The position numbers were made by a program, and so were the translations under genes. The notes beneath the pieces were generated by a model, which had not been told where the DNA came from, made no database searches, and was given only the letters and a program-made list of their open reading frames with translations. DNA of 64,000 nt from Paenibacillus_E oryzisoli_A (GTDB lineage Bacteria > Bacillota > Bacilli > Paenibacillales > NBRC-103111), in NCBI RefSeq assembly GCF_050467285.1, contig NZ_JBCMUN010000001.1, forward strand, positions 682,001-746,000, given 5' to 3'. Of this stretch, positions 9,301-17,738 are shown piece after piece. Every line of letters begins with the position of its first letter. Within the stretch, counting starts at the first letter, position 1.

Positions 9301-12300
9301 ATATACGAAAGGCGCCATCGGCGATTTTGTCTGGGAGGATCTTGATGCTGATGGCAAGCAAGATACCGGGGAACCGGGGATTAGTGGTGTAACGGTCCAG
9401 CTGTATGCAGCCGCTGATTTGGCGACACCGCTGGCAAGCGCGACGACGGACGCCAGCGGCAAATACAGCTTCACAGGTTTAGATCCAGGCAATTATAAAG
9501 TAAAATTCCTTAACCCTACAGGGTACAAGCCGACGCTAAAGGATCAAGGCGGAGACGATGCCAAGGACTCCGATCGGGATGAGACAACGGGCTTCAGCCA
9601 TTCCGTAACGCTTACCTCAGGTCAAACCGACAACTCGATTGATGCCGGCTTCTATCTCGGCGAGATCGGTGATCTGGTCTGGCATGACCGCAACGGAAAT
9701 GGTGTACAGGATGCCGGCGAGCCGGGCATTACCGGGGCAACGGTGAACCTGTACGATGCTGGAGATCCGGACACAATTATCAATACGACGACGACGGATG
9801 CCAGCGGCAACTACAAATTCACGAGATTAATGCCGGGCAACTACATCGTCAAATTTATTCGTCCTGTGGGATACGCGTACTTCTCGCCAAGCGATCAAGA
9901 GGCCGACGATGCCAAAGACAGCGATGCCGTCTTTACCGTGCGGACGGATGGCGAGGCCGTCGTTAGCGGCATTACGCTGGTTGACGGCGGCAGGGACTAC
10001 TCTTTTGACGCAGGCGTATATGGCCCTGCAAGTCTGGGAGACAAAGTGTTCCTTGACGTGAACAAGAACGGTATTCAAGATCCGGGCGAACCCGGTGTGC
10101 CAGGCGTAACGGTGAAGCTCTACAACGCTTCGGCGCCAGCCGTCGCGATCGCAACAACGACCACGGATTCGGCAGGGCTGTACCAGTTTACGAATCTGGA
10201 CCCCGGCAGTTATATCGTAGAATTTGCAACGCCTGCGGGATACGGCATGACCTCGAAGGATCAAGGCGGAGACGATACGTTGGACTCCGACGCCGATCTG
10301 GCAACAGGTCGTACGAGCACCATCACGCTATTGTCCAAAGATAACAACACGACAGTGGATGCAGGGCTGTTCCTGCTCACGAACGGGACGCTGGGTGACA
10401 TTGTGTGGCATGACCTCAATGCCAACGGTATCCAGGATGCCGGTGAGCCCGGGCTATCGGGGGTAACGGTTGAGCTGTATGACGCCGATACGGATGCGTT
10501 GTTGAACACAATGACGACGGATGCAGGAGGCCACTACCTCTTCACCAATCTTCTGCTCTCCGCTCATTATAAGGTGAAATTCCTGAAGCCTGCCGGCTTC
10601 AAGGAAAGCCCGGCGGATGCCGGTGCGGACGACAGCGTGGATTCCGACCGCGATCTCACGACAGGATTCAGCCACACGGTATCTTTGCTGACTGTCGTCA
10701 ATGATCTGACGGTGGATGCAGGCTTCTATAAGCTGGCTCAACTGGGCGATAAAGTGTTTCTTGATGCGAATGCAGATGGCCGTCAGGATGCCGGGGAATC
10801 CGGTATTACTGGTGCAACGGTAGAACTCTATCTTGCAGTGGATCTGACTACCCCGATTAAAAGCACGACCACGGACGCCAATGGGAACTACAGCTTTACG
10901 AACCTGGACCCTGGCAGCTACAAGGTGAGATTCATCAAACCTGCGGGGTACAAGCCTACGCTGAAAAACCAAGGGGAACCTGCCGGCGACTCGGACGGGG
11001 ATGAAATTACCGGGTTTAGCGATACGGCAGTTCTGCGATCAGACGAAACGAACAATACGATCGATACCGGCTTTTATCTTGGCAAGATTGGCGATCTCGT
11101 CTGGCACGACCGAAACGGCAATGGCGTTCAAGACGCCGGAGAGCCGGGCTTGTCGGGCGCAACGGTTGAGCTTTATGACGCCGACACGGATGCGTTGCTG
11201 AAAACCACGGCGACCGATGTCGATGGTCGTTATCTCTTTGCCAACCTCTTGCTCACTGGCAACTATAAGGTGAAATTCCTTGTGCCTGCTGGCTACAAGG
11301 GAAGCCGGGCGAACGCCGGCTCGGATGACAGCGTGGATTCCGACCGTGATATCACTACAGCGTTCAGCCACACGGTATCTTTGATAACTGTCGTGAATGA
11401 CCTGACGGTGGATGCCGGTTTCTACATCCCGGCGCAACTAGGGGACAAGGTATTCCTCGATACCAACGTGAACGGCATTCAGGACCTGGCGGAGGCCGGC
11501 GTACAGAACGTAACGGTCAAGCTGTTCGCAGCAGATGACTTATTGACGTCGCTAGCGACGACGACAACAGATACGAACGGCAATTATTTGTTCGATCAGT
11601 TGGACCCGGGATCTTACGTTGTTCAGTTCATTCCGCCGAGCGGCTATGCTCTCACCTATAAGAACAAAGGATCCGACATGGCGGTCGATTCGAATGCGAA
11701 CTCATCCGGTCGTACGGACAGTATTGTTCTGCAGTCCGGTGACGACAATCGAACGATCGATGCCGGGATTTATGTTTATGACGACGGGGGAGGAGGCGGT
11801 GGAGGCACGCCGCCGGTGAAACCACCGGTAACACCGCCAGTGGATCCGCCGGTAACACCGCCGGTGAAACCACCAGTAACACCTCCGGTGAAACCACCGG
11901 TGACACCTCCGGTAACGCCGCCGGTGACACCGCCAGTGGAACCACCGGCGATACCTCCGGTAGAACCGCCAGTGACACCGCCGTCAGCTGTGACGACAGA
12001 TGAAGATACGCCGGTTCAAGGTTCAATTCCAACCGATCCGAAGAAGGAAGCGGGAGAAGTTCCTCCGATCTTTACGGTTGATAAACAGCCTGAGAACGGC
12101 ACCGTTCAGCTTACGGAAGACGGCAACTGGGTGTATACCCCGAACGAAGGATTTACAGGCGATGATTCGTTTACCGTTGCGGTTGGCAATGGGGACGGCA
12201 GCAAAGAGTATCAGGGCGTAGCCGTCAGTGTCAATCCGAAAAACGGACAAGCCGCAGCAGCCAAGCCGGTTGCCTCGCTTGTACCGAAAACCGGGCAAGC

Positions 12301-12397
12301 GCCTTACAGCAAAGCTTATCTGGCAGGCTTAGCGATGATTTTCTCAAGTCTAGCCGTGGTAGGCACGACCTATTGGCGCTCACGCCGCGAGAAATAA
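6341..12397 (+). CDS. Giant cell-wall surface protein: DUF11 domains, eight SdrD-type repeats, Pro-rich stalk, sortase signal
   Basis: About 2018 residues. The start is the ATG with GGGGGAG six bases upstream; it gives an Arg-rich n-region and a hydrophobic signal peptide ending near VSAAG, whereas the GTG at 6275 has no ribosome site. Residues about 30-860 hold several DUF11-type domains (LEKTVDKTTALPGETITYT and similar). Residues about 865-1815 hold eight SdrD_B repeats with Ca-binding DxNxNGxQDxGE loops. A proline-rich stalk of PPVTPPVK units follows, then a cadherin/VCBS-like domain, then the sorting signal VPKTG (about 1981-1985), a hydrophobic helix and RRSREK-type basic tail. It should be covalently attached to the wall, acting as a long adhesin or matrix fibre; the ligand is unknown. 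The next gene encodes a sortase. Confidence 0.9.
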   Translation: MRRMRRSPSSRRNLLSFGKRVLFLMLAISLSVLPYYNFIVSAAGAVSLTLEKTVDKTTALPGETITYTIKYANPSTTDDAINMVITDVLPAALDYVGVDTTPDVASVDTSTPGTVKFVMVTPLAAGKTGILKLKTKFKSGTTQQGDTVQNTATAKADNSTLVSSTAPIVTAQVNGADWSISKSKVSPVVDPILDSNVTYQVNLQGNSALGGSNIQNVRVFDTLPVGAAFVLASGGGVYNSVYGSVYWDLPVLNTGQNVSYNVVLSYPSTTFHVGDTVTNSVYASGTSLTGTALVTNTATATHLLAAAMPGIYGINKDSRQNNDEYALGQTVQYKINGFGNKGNVDLDTFAVEDAIPKQIDLTSVSTGSYTNNTNVSVTVQYQLNEVDFWYDWAGGTGLSTSSNQTLNVSALGLSGGQYVSKVRWVFGAVPVEFRIASDIGVKGTLLSVDHASAAVPVGSTITNTATLNAAYGATPLTSNDSVVIKVVDPKPWVVAEKSVVGSASVREGDTVTYKLRVQNHPFATGNMTAPEILDFFPEDKLENYTVVSVDQHATTQDLSPIATQYDKTIGSTTYKAKLWTFAGAVLLPGEYIDVTVKGTVKHGAPNGSFGNTMFATTAVTDDYKGTTIDDTTEDRDNNSNTHQFITSTANVYVKFSGSLESVKWVKGELDGVFTKYPANGVTLPGGKAMYQLVVSNTDSNGPISNIVIIDKLPRIGDIGVVDTNPRSSDWRPYLVNKVTGPGGAALDPQIKVYYSTSNTPDLGDLADPLHRTHHNNWTTTVPADITTVTALKFDFGNITLNQGESFTLEWDMRAPVNAPRSKIAWNSFGYGATYPDEGGPQAFLPSEPIKVGFLVQNTDPAGTGNLGDFIWLDTNANGIQEAGENGLNGVLVNLYKGGDFSTPYSYTRTFNDHISGKPGYYEFPNLPPDDYTVEFVMPSGYYLSPNDQVGDDTKDSDFTLYDDATRTYRVNKTLASGETDMTLDAGIYTKGAIGDFVWEDLDADGKQDTGEPGISGVTVQLYAAADLATPLASATTDASGKYSFTGLDPGNYKVKFLNPTGYKPTLKDQGGDDAKDSDRDETTGFSHSVTLTSGQTDNSIDAGFYLGEIGDLVWHDRNGNGVQDAGEPGITGATVNLYDAGDPDTIINTTTTDASGNYKFTRLMPGNYIVKFIRPVGYAYFSPSDQEADDAKDSDAVFTVRTDGEAVVSGITLVDGGRDYSFDAGVYGPASLGDKVFLDVNKNGIQDPGEPGVPGVTVKLYNASAPAVAIATTTTDSAGLYQFTNLDPGSYIVEFATPAGYGMTSKDQGGDDTLDSDADLATGRTSTITLLSKDNNTTVDAGLFLLTNGTLGDIVWHDLNANGIQDAGEPGLSGVTVELYDADTDALLNTMTTDAGGHYLFTNLLLSAHYKVKFLKPAGFKESPADAGADDSVDSDRDLTTGFSHTVSLLTVVNDLTVDAGFYKLAQLGDKVFLDANADGRQDAGESGITGATVELYLAVDLTTPIKSTTTDANGNYSFTNLDPGSYKVRFIKPAGYKPTLKNQGEPAGDSDGDEITGFSDTAVLRSDETNNTIDTGFYLGKIGDLVWHDRNGNGVQDAGEPGLSGATVELYDADTDALLKTTATDVDGRYLFANLLLTGNYKVKFLVPAGYKGSRANAGSDDSVDSDRDITTAFSHTVSLITVVNDLTVDAGFYIPAQLGDKVFLDTNVNGIQDLAEAGVQNVTVKLFAADDLLTSLATTTTDTNGNYLFDQLDPGSYVVQFIPPSGYALTYKNKGSDMAVDSNANSSGRTDSIVLQSGDDNRTIDAGIYVYDDGGGGGGGTPPVKPPVTPPVDPPVTPPVKPPVTPPVKPPVTPPVTPPVTPPVEPPAIPPVEPPVTPPSAVTTDEDTPVQGSIPTDPKKEAGEVPPIFTVDKQPENGTVQLTEDGNWVYTPNEGFTGDDSFTVAVGNGDGSKEYQGVAVSVNPKNGQAAAAKPVASLVPKTGQAPYSKAYLAGLAMIFSSLAVVGTTYWRSRREK
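8936..11785 (+). repeat. Eight SdrD_B coding repeats within the surface protein
   Basis: Units begin near 8936, 9317, 9664, 10034, 10391, 10742, 11087 and 11437, each about 345-380 bp (115-127 residues), opening with a (L/I)GDxVxxDxNxNGxQD motif. Units 5 and 7 are near copies, as are 2 and 6, and the pairs 3/7 and 4/8 share long openings, so blocks of repeats have been duplicated. Unit 6 is one residue short in its second Asp-rich loop, and unit 8 has AEAG in place of GEPG. Confidence 0.9.
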
Positions 12398-12400
12398 GAC

Positions 12401-12439
12401 AAGCAGGGGCACTTTTTAACAGTGTCCCTGCTTCTTTTC
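12401..12439 (+). terminator. Terminator after the surface-protein gene
   Basis: AAGCAGGGGCAC pairs with GTGTCCCTGCTT (one wobble), followed by CTTTT. The sortase gene begins 32 bp later, so read-through or a separate promoter must serve it. Confidence 0.65.
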
Positions 12440-12470
12440 AGATCAGATCACTCCCGGGAGGGGAAGGGAA

Positions 12471-13337
12471 ATGACCCAGCCTCATAGTTTTCCTACGACT
12501 GACAAGCGCTACAAACGGTTGTACTGGCTGGCTGTTCTGCTGCTGGTTGGCGGTATTGTTTTGATTACCGTAGATACTTCTAAGCAGCACATGGAAAGGA
12601 AACAGTCGGACCAGCTCAAAAAAGAATTGATGCAGGTTCATACGCAAGCGAGCGCCTCCACAGCGGAAGCTCCACTAACGACGTCAATCCCTGCGGACGT
12701 TCCGGCACGGCAGCCAGCGGACAGCGCTTCTTCCGAAGCGGCGCGGGCGGAACGCTGGGAGCGTCTGCGTGTCATAAATCAAGAAGTAGTCGGCTGGGTT
12801 CATGTCGACGGCACAGAGGTCGACTATCCGATTCTGCAGCATGTGGATAACGATTATTATTTAAATGTTGATGCAGCGGGCAGAAAGTCGATGTATGGCA
12901 GCATTTTCATGGACTATCGCTCGGATTTGGAGCGATCGCAGCAAAATATCGTCATTTATGGGCACAACATGCTGGACGGGTCGATGTTCGGCAGCTTGCA
13001 GCGCTATAAAAATCGGGCCTTTTTCAATGAACATCGGGTCATTATCCTAGAAACCCCTGCGCAAGAAACGGAGTGGGAAATTTTCTCAGTCTATACCATT
13101 AACGCGCAGAAGGATCAGGTCGATATCGCCTACGCGAGCGAGTCTGATCTGCTGCAGGCCATAGGCAGCTACAGCAAGAAATCGCTGTTCCCGGCGCCGG
13201 TCATTCCGGCGAATCCGGGCAGGCTGCTGACGCTGGTGACGTGCAGCAATGAAACCGATGATACGCGGCTTGTGCTGCATGCCTTCCCCAGACAGAGGCA
13301 GCAAGTGCAACTTGCCAGGGAGCAGCAGCCGGGCTAG
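12471..13337 (+). CDS. srtB: Class B sortase
   Basis: 288 residues: a short cytoplasmic N-terminus, one membrane helix (about 18-34), a spacer and a catalytic domain. The catalytic residues are visible: His165 in YGHNM, Cys258 in TLVTCSNE and Arg266 in TRLVLHA. The GSIFMDYRSD segment and TLVTCSNE are class B features rather than class A. The enzyme is a membrane-anchored transpeptidase that joins proteins carrying a sorting signal to the wall. The giant protein encoded immediately upstream, ending in VPKTG, is its likely substrate. GGGAGGGGAAGGGAA precedes the ATG. Confidence 0.93.
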   Translation: MTQPHSFPTTDKRYKRLYWLAVLLLVGGIVLITVDTSKQHMERKQSDQLKKELMQVHTQASASTAEAPLTTSIPADVPARQPADSASSEAARAERWERLRVINQEVVGWVHVDGTEVDYPILQHVDNDYYLNVDAAGRKSMYGSIFMDYRSDLERSQQNIVIYGHNMLDGSMFGSLQRYKNRAFFNEHRVIILETPAQETEWEIFSVYTINAQKDQVDIAYASESDLLQAIGSYSKKSLFPAPVIPANPGRLLTLVTCSNETDDTRLVLHAFPRQRQQVQLAREQQPG

Positions 13338-13446
13338 CCTGTTGATTTTGCCGGAAGCGTGCTTTAAACTTCAAAGATAAGGTTGGATAGAACATTTAAA
13401 AGGAGAACTTGCGGGAAGCAAATGTGGGATGCAGGGGGCGTAAGTT

Positions 13447-14601
13447 GTGAAAGTGATATTGGTCGACGACGAGCCGTTAGCGTTAATTGGACTGCAGAGA
13501 GCGCTTGAACGCGAAGCGCGCGGGATCGAAATCGCGGCCTCGTATACCAGTCCCAAAGAAGTGATTGAAGGTGCTCTGCTGCACCGCCCCGAGGCGGTAT
13601 TTCTCGATATTCATATGCCGGAGGTGGACGGGCTGATGCTGGCCCGCCAGCTTCAGGCGGCTGTTCCGGGAATCGAAATTATTTTCGTAACCAGCTATGA
13701 TCATTACGCCGTTCGTGCCTTCCAGCTCTACGCGCTGGATTATATTGTGAAGCCGGTGCATAGCCAACGCCTGCGGCAAACGATTCAGCGTGTGCAGGAG
13801 AAGCTGATGCTCAAAAAGATGATGAAAGCCACGGACGCGAATGTGCCGATGATTCGCTGTTTAGGGCAGATTCGGTTTCAGCTTCCGAATGCTGATGCCA
13901 TTGTGCCCAAGTGGCGGACGAGTAAGGTGCAGGAGCTTTTTGCCTACCTGCTTCATCATCGGGGCCAAATGGTGTACCGCAGCCTGCTGCTCGAGCTGTT
14001 ATGGCCGGACATCGAGGAAGCGAAAGCGGCTTCGCATCTGTACACGTCGATTTATCATATTCGGCAAACGTTGAAAACCAGCGGGATGGGAGAAACGATT
14101 TCTATCCGGATCGGCGAGCTGCAGACTGGGTATCGGCTGGAGCTTGGGGATGCACGGGTGGATGCAGATATATGGGAAGAAGAAGTGCACCGCCTCAGGG
14201 CGCTGGACATAGATACGGCGGAGAGTTACGAGCGTGCATTGGCAGCATACTCTGGCGATTATCTTGGTAATTATCCGTATCTTTGGGCGGAACATGAACG
14301 GGAGCGCCTTCTGCTGCTATGGCGGCATCATATCAAGATGCTTGGCGAGTTTTATGTGCAGCATGAGGTGTCAGACAAAGCGATTGACGTATTCAGAACG
14401 CTGCAAAAGATGTGTCCGGATGAGGAGATCAGCTATTTTTCACTAATGAAATTATATGATTCCCTTCATCATGAAGCTGGCGTGGAGGAGCAGTACTGGC
14501 TGCTGAAAGAAAGAGTGGAGCGTGATTTGGAACTGCCGTTAAGCGAAGAAGTCATAGACTGGTATAAGCGTTGGAAGGCATCGGGAGGAGCGCCCGCATG
14601 A
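13447..14601 (+). CDS. Response regulator with SARP-type DNA-binding and BTAD domains
   Basis: 384 residues with a GTG start. The receiver (1-120) has the DD pair (Asp7, Asp8), phospho-acceptor Asp54 in FLDIHMPE and a KP at the end of beta-5 (YIVKPV). It is followed by a winged-helix region (SKVQELFAYLLHHRGQMV...LWPD) and a TPR-like bacterial transcriptional activator domain, the SARP layout. SARP-type regulators are known mainly from actinobacteria but such REC-SARP fusions also occur in Paenibacillus-type firmicutes. Its stop overlaps the start of the sensor kinase gene (ATGA), so the two form a pair. The target is unknown; the adjacent surface protein and sortase are obvious candidates. 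Confidence 0.88.
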   Translation: MKVILVDDEPLALIGLQRALEREARGIEIAASYTSPKEVIEGALLHRPEAVFLDIHMPEVDGLMLARQLQAAVPGIEIIFVTSYDHYAVRAFQLYALDYIVKPVHSQRLRQTIQRVQEKLMLKKMMKATDANVPMIRCLGQIRFQLPNADAIVPKWRTSKVQELFAYLLHHRGQMVYRSLLLELLWPDIEEAKAASHLYTSIYHIRQTLKTSGMGETISIRIGELQTGYRLELGDARVDADIWEEEVHRLRALDIDTAESYERALAAYSGDYLGNYPYLWAEHERERLLLLWRHHIKMLGEFYVQHEVSDKAIDVFRTLQKMCPDEEISYFSLMKLYDSLHHEAGVEEQYWLLKERVERDLELPLSEEVIDWYKRWKASGGAPA

Positions 14602-17600
14602 GCAGTTTACGGCGACTTGTATTCCCTTATCGCTATGTGCTGCTGTGCCTGCTGCTGCTTGGTTTGTTCTCGGGCATGAGAATGCTGTGGAACAGCGTGC
14701 TTTTTCCTCTGGATCGCTCTTATCAGGCACACGGCGGGATCGTGGATCTGCGCGGCGTCCAGCTTGCGACATCTCCAGTCCTTTCCATTGATGGGGAATG
14801 GGAATGGTTTCCGGGTGAACTTCTAAATGGGCAACAAGCAGCTTTCCGAAGCGCTAAGCCTGCACTTATCCAGGTTCCCGGCAAATGGGGAAACGTTCAG
14901 AGCGACGATACGCTGACGTCGTACGGAGTTGGCACCTATCGGCTGCGCATTTTAACGGATCCGCTTGAGCGGAATGTCTCCTTCTGGTTCAAGAACGTGC
15001 AAGCGGCTGCAGAAGTGGAGCTTGGGGGAGAAGTGGCCGGAGGGGCCGGGAAAGTGGCCGCTATGCCGGCTGATTATGTGCCGCATAACTACTCGTTCAA
15101 GGCTTCCTATTCCGGAAGAGGAACCACAGAAATTGAACTGCTCGTGCGCGTTTCCAACTTCGATTCGCCTCTCTCCGGCGGCATCCTTCGCTCCGTGCGT
15201 TTCGGCTCGCAGACTGCCATTGATAAGATGAGCGGATACTCGATCGGGTTCCAATGGATCATTATTATGTTCCTGCTGCTGCACGGTTTCTATGTGTGCA
15301 TCGTGTATCTGCATCGTCCCAAAGACCGCAGTCTGTTTAATACAGGGTTAGTCTATGTATCGGTTGGCATCGCGATATTCAGCGGTCACGATAAGGTGCT
15401 TGTGCACTGGCTGCCGATCAGCTACGCTGCGGTGCTCAAGATCAGAGCGATTGTCCTGTTATGGCAAAATGTGTTTCTCGTACTTGTGTACCGAAAGTTC
15501 ATCGGCATTCAAAAGCGCAGCAGGGTGATGCAAGTGTACGTCGCCGTTCTGTCTGCGCTTAGCGGCGTGATTCTGGTGGGACCAGCCTCGTATGTGAACT
15601 TCATTTATGATGGGTACATATTCCTTGGCCTTTATCTGTTTACGTATGCGTGGTACATCTGGACAGTAGCGAAAATGTCACTTCCTAAGAAGTTCGAGCC
15701 GGATGTTCCTTATTTGCTGATAACGGGAATCAGCATTATTTCCAACCTAGCTTGGAGCATTTTGGAAACTGTCAAGGACATCACGAGCGTCTTTTATCCC
15801 ATCGATCTTTTGATTGCTGTATCCGCTTTTTCCATGTATTGGATCAAAAAATATTTGCGCAACTCGGACGAAATCATCACCTTGTATGAGCAGTTGAAAA
15901 TTGCCGATAAACGGAAGGATCAATTTTTGGCCAATACGTCGCATGAGCTGCGCACGCCACTGCACGGCATTATGAACATGACGAGGAGCATCTACGAACG
16001 GGAGCGGGACAAGCTGGACGAGAACAGCCGCAAAGAGATGGAGCTGGTCGGCACCGTCAGCAGGCGCATGTCCAGACTGCTTGACGATCTGCTCGATATT
16101 GTCCGTTTCCAGGAGCATCGCGTGACGCTGCGTCTGGAGCCGCTCTATGTGCAGGCGATCGTTCCAGGCGTGATGGAAATGCTGCGGTACATGGCGGACG
16201 ACCGCCCCCTTGAGCTGCGGATGGACATTTCGGACGAGATGCCGCCGATTATGGCCGATGAAAAAAGATTCGTGCAAATCGTGTACAATCTGCTCCACAA
16301 TGCGCTCAAGTATACGGAGCGGGGCGTTATTGCGATTTCCGCGGACGTATGGGGCGGCATGGCGGAAATTCGTTTTGCGGATACGGGAGTGGGGATGGAC
16401 GAAGAAACCCGGGGCAAAATCTTCGCGCGCTACGCTCAAGGCGAGCATGGTATTGACGAAGGCAGCGGAATCGGCCTTGGTCTCAGCATTTGCAAGCAAC
16501 TAGTGGAGCTGCATGGCGGCCGCATTGAAGTGGAGTCCGAGCTTAGCCGGGGGACGACTTTCATTGTCATTCTTCCGATAGCCGATGAGAATGCTTGGTC
16601 TGCGGACGTTCCGCTCTCGGAGCAAGAACCTGTCCCCGCTTTGGCGGATATCCGTTATGCGGAGCACACGGCGGCGGACCAATGGCATGTGCCTACGGGG
16701 CTGCCTAATTTGCTCAAGGACGCGCCGGTTCATATTTTGGCCGTCGATGATGATGCCATTAACTTGAACGTCTTGATGGGCACTCTTTCTTCCGAATCGT
16801 ATCACGTGGTCACGACGCGCTCCGGGGAAGCGGCGCTGAACTTGCTGATGACGCAGAGCTGGGATCTGCTGATTGCCGACGTCATGATGCCAGGCATGTC
16901 CGGCTATGAACTGACGCAGCGCGTCCGGGAACGGTACACCGTGTCGGAGCTTCCGATTCTGCTGCTAACGGCGCGAAGCCAGCCTGCGGATATTTACACC
17001 GGCTTTCTGTCCGGCGCGAATGACTATGTGGTCAAGCCGGTCGACGCCGTAGAGCTGCGTTATCGCATCAGGGCGCTGATCTCGCTCAAGCAGTCCATCC
17101 ACGATCGCTTGAAAATCGAGGCGGCCTATTTGCAGGCGCAGATTCAGCCGCATTTTCTTTTCAATACTTTGAACTCGCTCATGGTGCTCAGTGAAATCGA
17201 TACCGAGAAAATGCGCAAGCTCGGCGAGGCGTTTACCTCCTTTTTGCGCGTCTCCTTTGATTATATGAATATGGGCGAAAAGGTAGATTTGGCGCACGAA
17301 CTGGAATTGGTCGAAGCTTACCTGTATATTGAAAAGGAACGATTCCTCGACAAGCTGCACATCGAGCTGAATATCGACCCGGAACTCGGCTTATTCTTGC
17401 CGCCCTTGTCGATCCAACCGCTGGTGGAGAATGCGGTGCGGCATGGTGCCATGGGGCGCGTCACGGGGGGCACCGTCACCCTGAAAGTGGCTCGCAGCGC
17501 AGCTGGCGTGGAGATCGAAGTGCGGGACACCGGCGTCGGCATGCCGCCTGACAAAGTGGCCCAGCTGCTGGATCCAGCCTTCAAGGAAAAAGGCGGCATC

Positions 17601-17711
17601 GGTATCGCCAATACGAACCGCAGACTCATCCAGCACTACGGGCGAGGCTTGACCATTGTGAGCCGCCTTGGTGAAGGCACGGTCGTCTCATTTGTCATTC
17701 CCATTCCGTAG
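14598..17711 (+). CDS. Hybrid sensor kinase with two kinase modules
   Basis: 1037 residues starting at the ATG preceded by GGGAGGAG and overlapping the previous stop. Order: membrane helix; extracellular jelly-roll-like 7TMR-DISM region (about 40-200); seven helices (about 210-420); HisKA with His449 in NTSHELRTPLHG; HATPase (N-box NLLHNALKYTE about 563, GSGIGLGLS); receiver with Asp761 in IADVMMPG; then a second, LytS-type kinase with His852 in QPHFLFNTL and an HATPase with NAVRH and GIGIANTNRR. So one polypeptide carries two different histidine kinase families around a receiver. It probably senses a ligand at the cell surface and phosphorylates the upstream SARP regulator. The signal is unknown. 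Confidence 0.9.
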   Translation: MSSLRRLVFPYRYVLLCLLLLGLFSGMRMLWNSVLFPLDRSYQAHGGIVDLRGVQLATSPVLSIDGEWEWFPGELLNGQQAAFRSAKPALIQVPGKWGNVQSDDTLTSYGVGTYRLRILTDPLERNVSFWFKNVQAAAEVELGGEVAGGAGKVAAMPADYVPHNYSFKASYSGRGTTEIELLVRVSNFDSPLSGGILRSVRFGSQTAIDKMSGYSIGFQWIIIMFLLLHGFYVCIVYLHRPKDRSLFNTGLVYVSVGIAIFSGHDKVLVHWLPISYAAVLKIRAIVLLWQNVFLVLVYRKFIGIQKRSRVMQVYVAVLSALSGVILVGPASYVNFIYDGYIFLGLYLFTYAWYIWTVAKMSLPKKFEPDVPYLLITGISIISNLAWSILETVKDITSVFYPIDLLIAVSAFSMYWIKKYLRNSDEIITLYEQLKIADKRKDQFLANTSHELRTPLHGIMNMTRSIYERERDKLDENSRKEMELVGTVSRRMSRLLDDLLDIVRFQEHRVTLRLEPLYVQAIVPGVMEMLRYMADDRPLELRMDISDEMPPIMADEKRFVQIVYNLLHNALKYTERGVIAISADVWGGMAEIRFADTGVGMDEETRGKIFARYAQGEHGIDEGSGIGLGLSICKQLVELHGGRIEVESELSRGTTFIVILPIADENAWSADVPLSEQEPVPALADIRYAEHTAADQWHVPTGLPNLLKDAPVHILAVDDDAINLNVLMGTLSSESYHVVTTRSGEAALNLLMTQSWDLLIADVMMPGMSGYELTQRVRERYTVSELPILLLTARSQPADIYTGFLSGANDYVVKPVDAVELRYRIRALISLKQSIHDRLKIEAAYLQAQIQPHFLFNTLNSLMVLSEIDTEKMRKLGEAFTSFLRVSFDYMNMGEKVDLAHELELVEAYLYIEKERFLDKLHIELNIDPELGLFLPPLSIQPLVENAVRHGAMGRVTGGTVTLKVARSAAGVEIEVRDTGVGMPPDKVAQLLDPAFKEKGGIGIANTNRRLIQHYGRGLTIVSRLGEGTVVSFVIPIP

Positions 17712-17738
17712 CCTATAAGATAGAAGGAGCATACCGCA

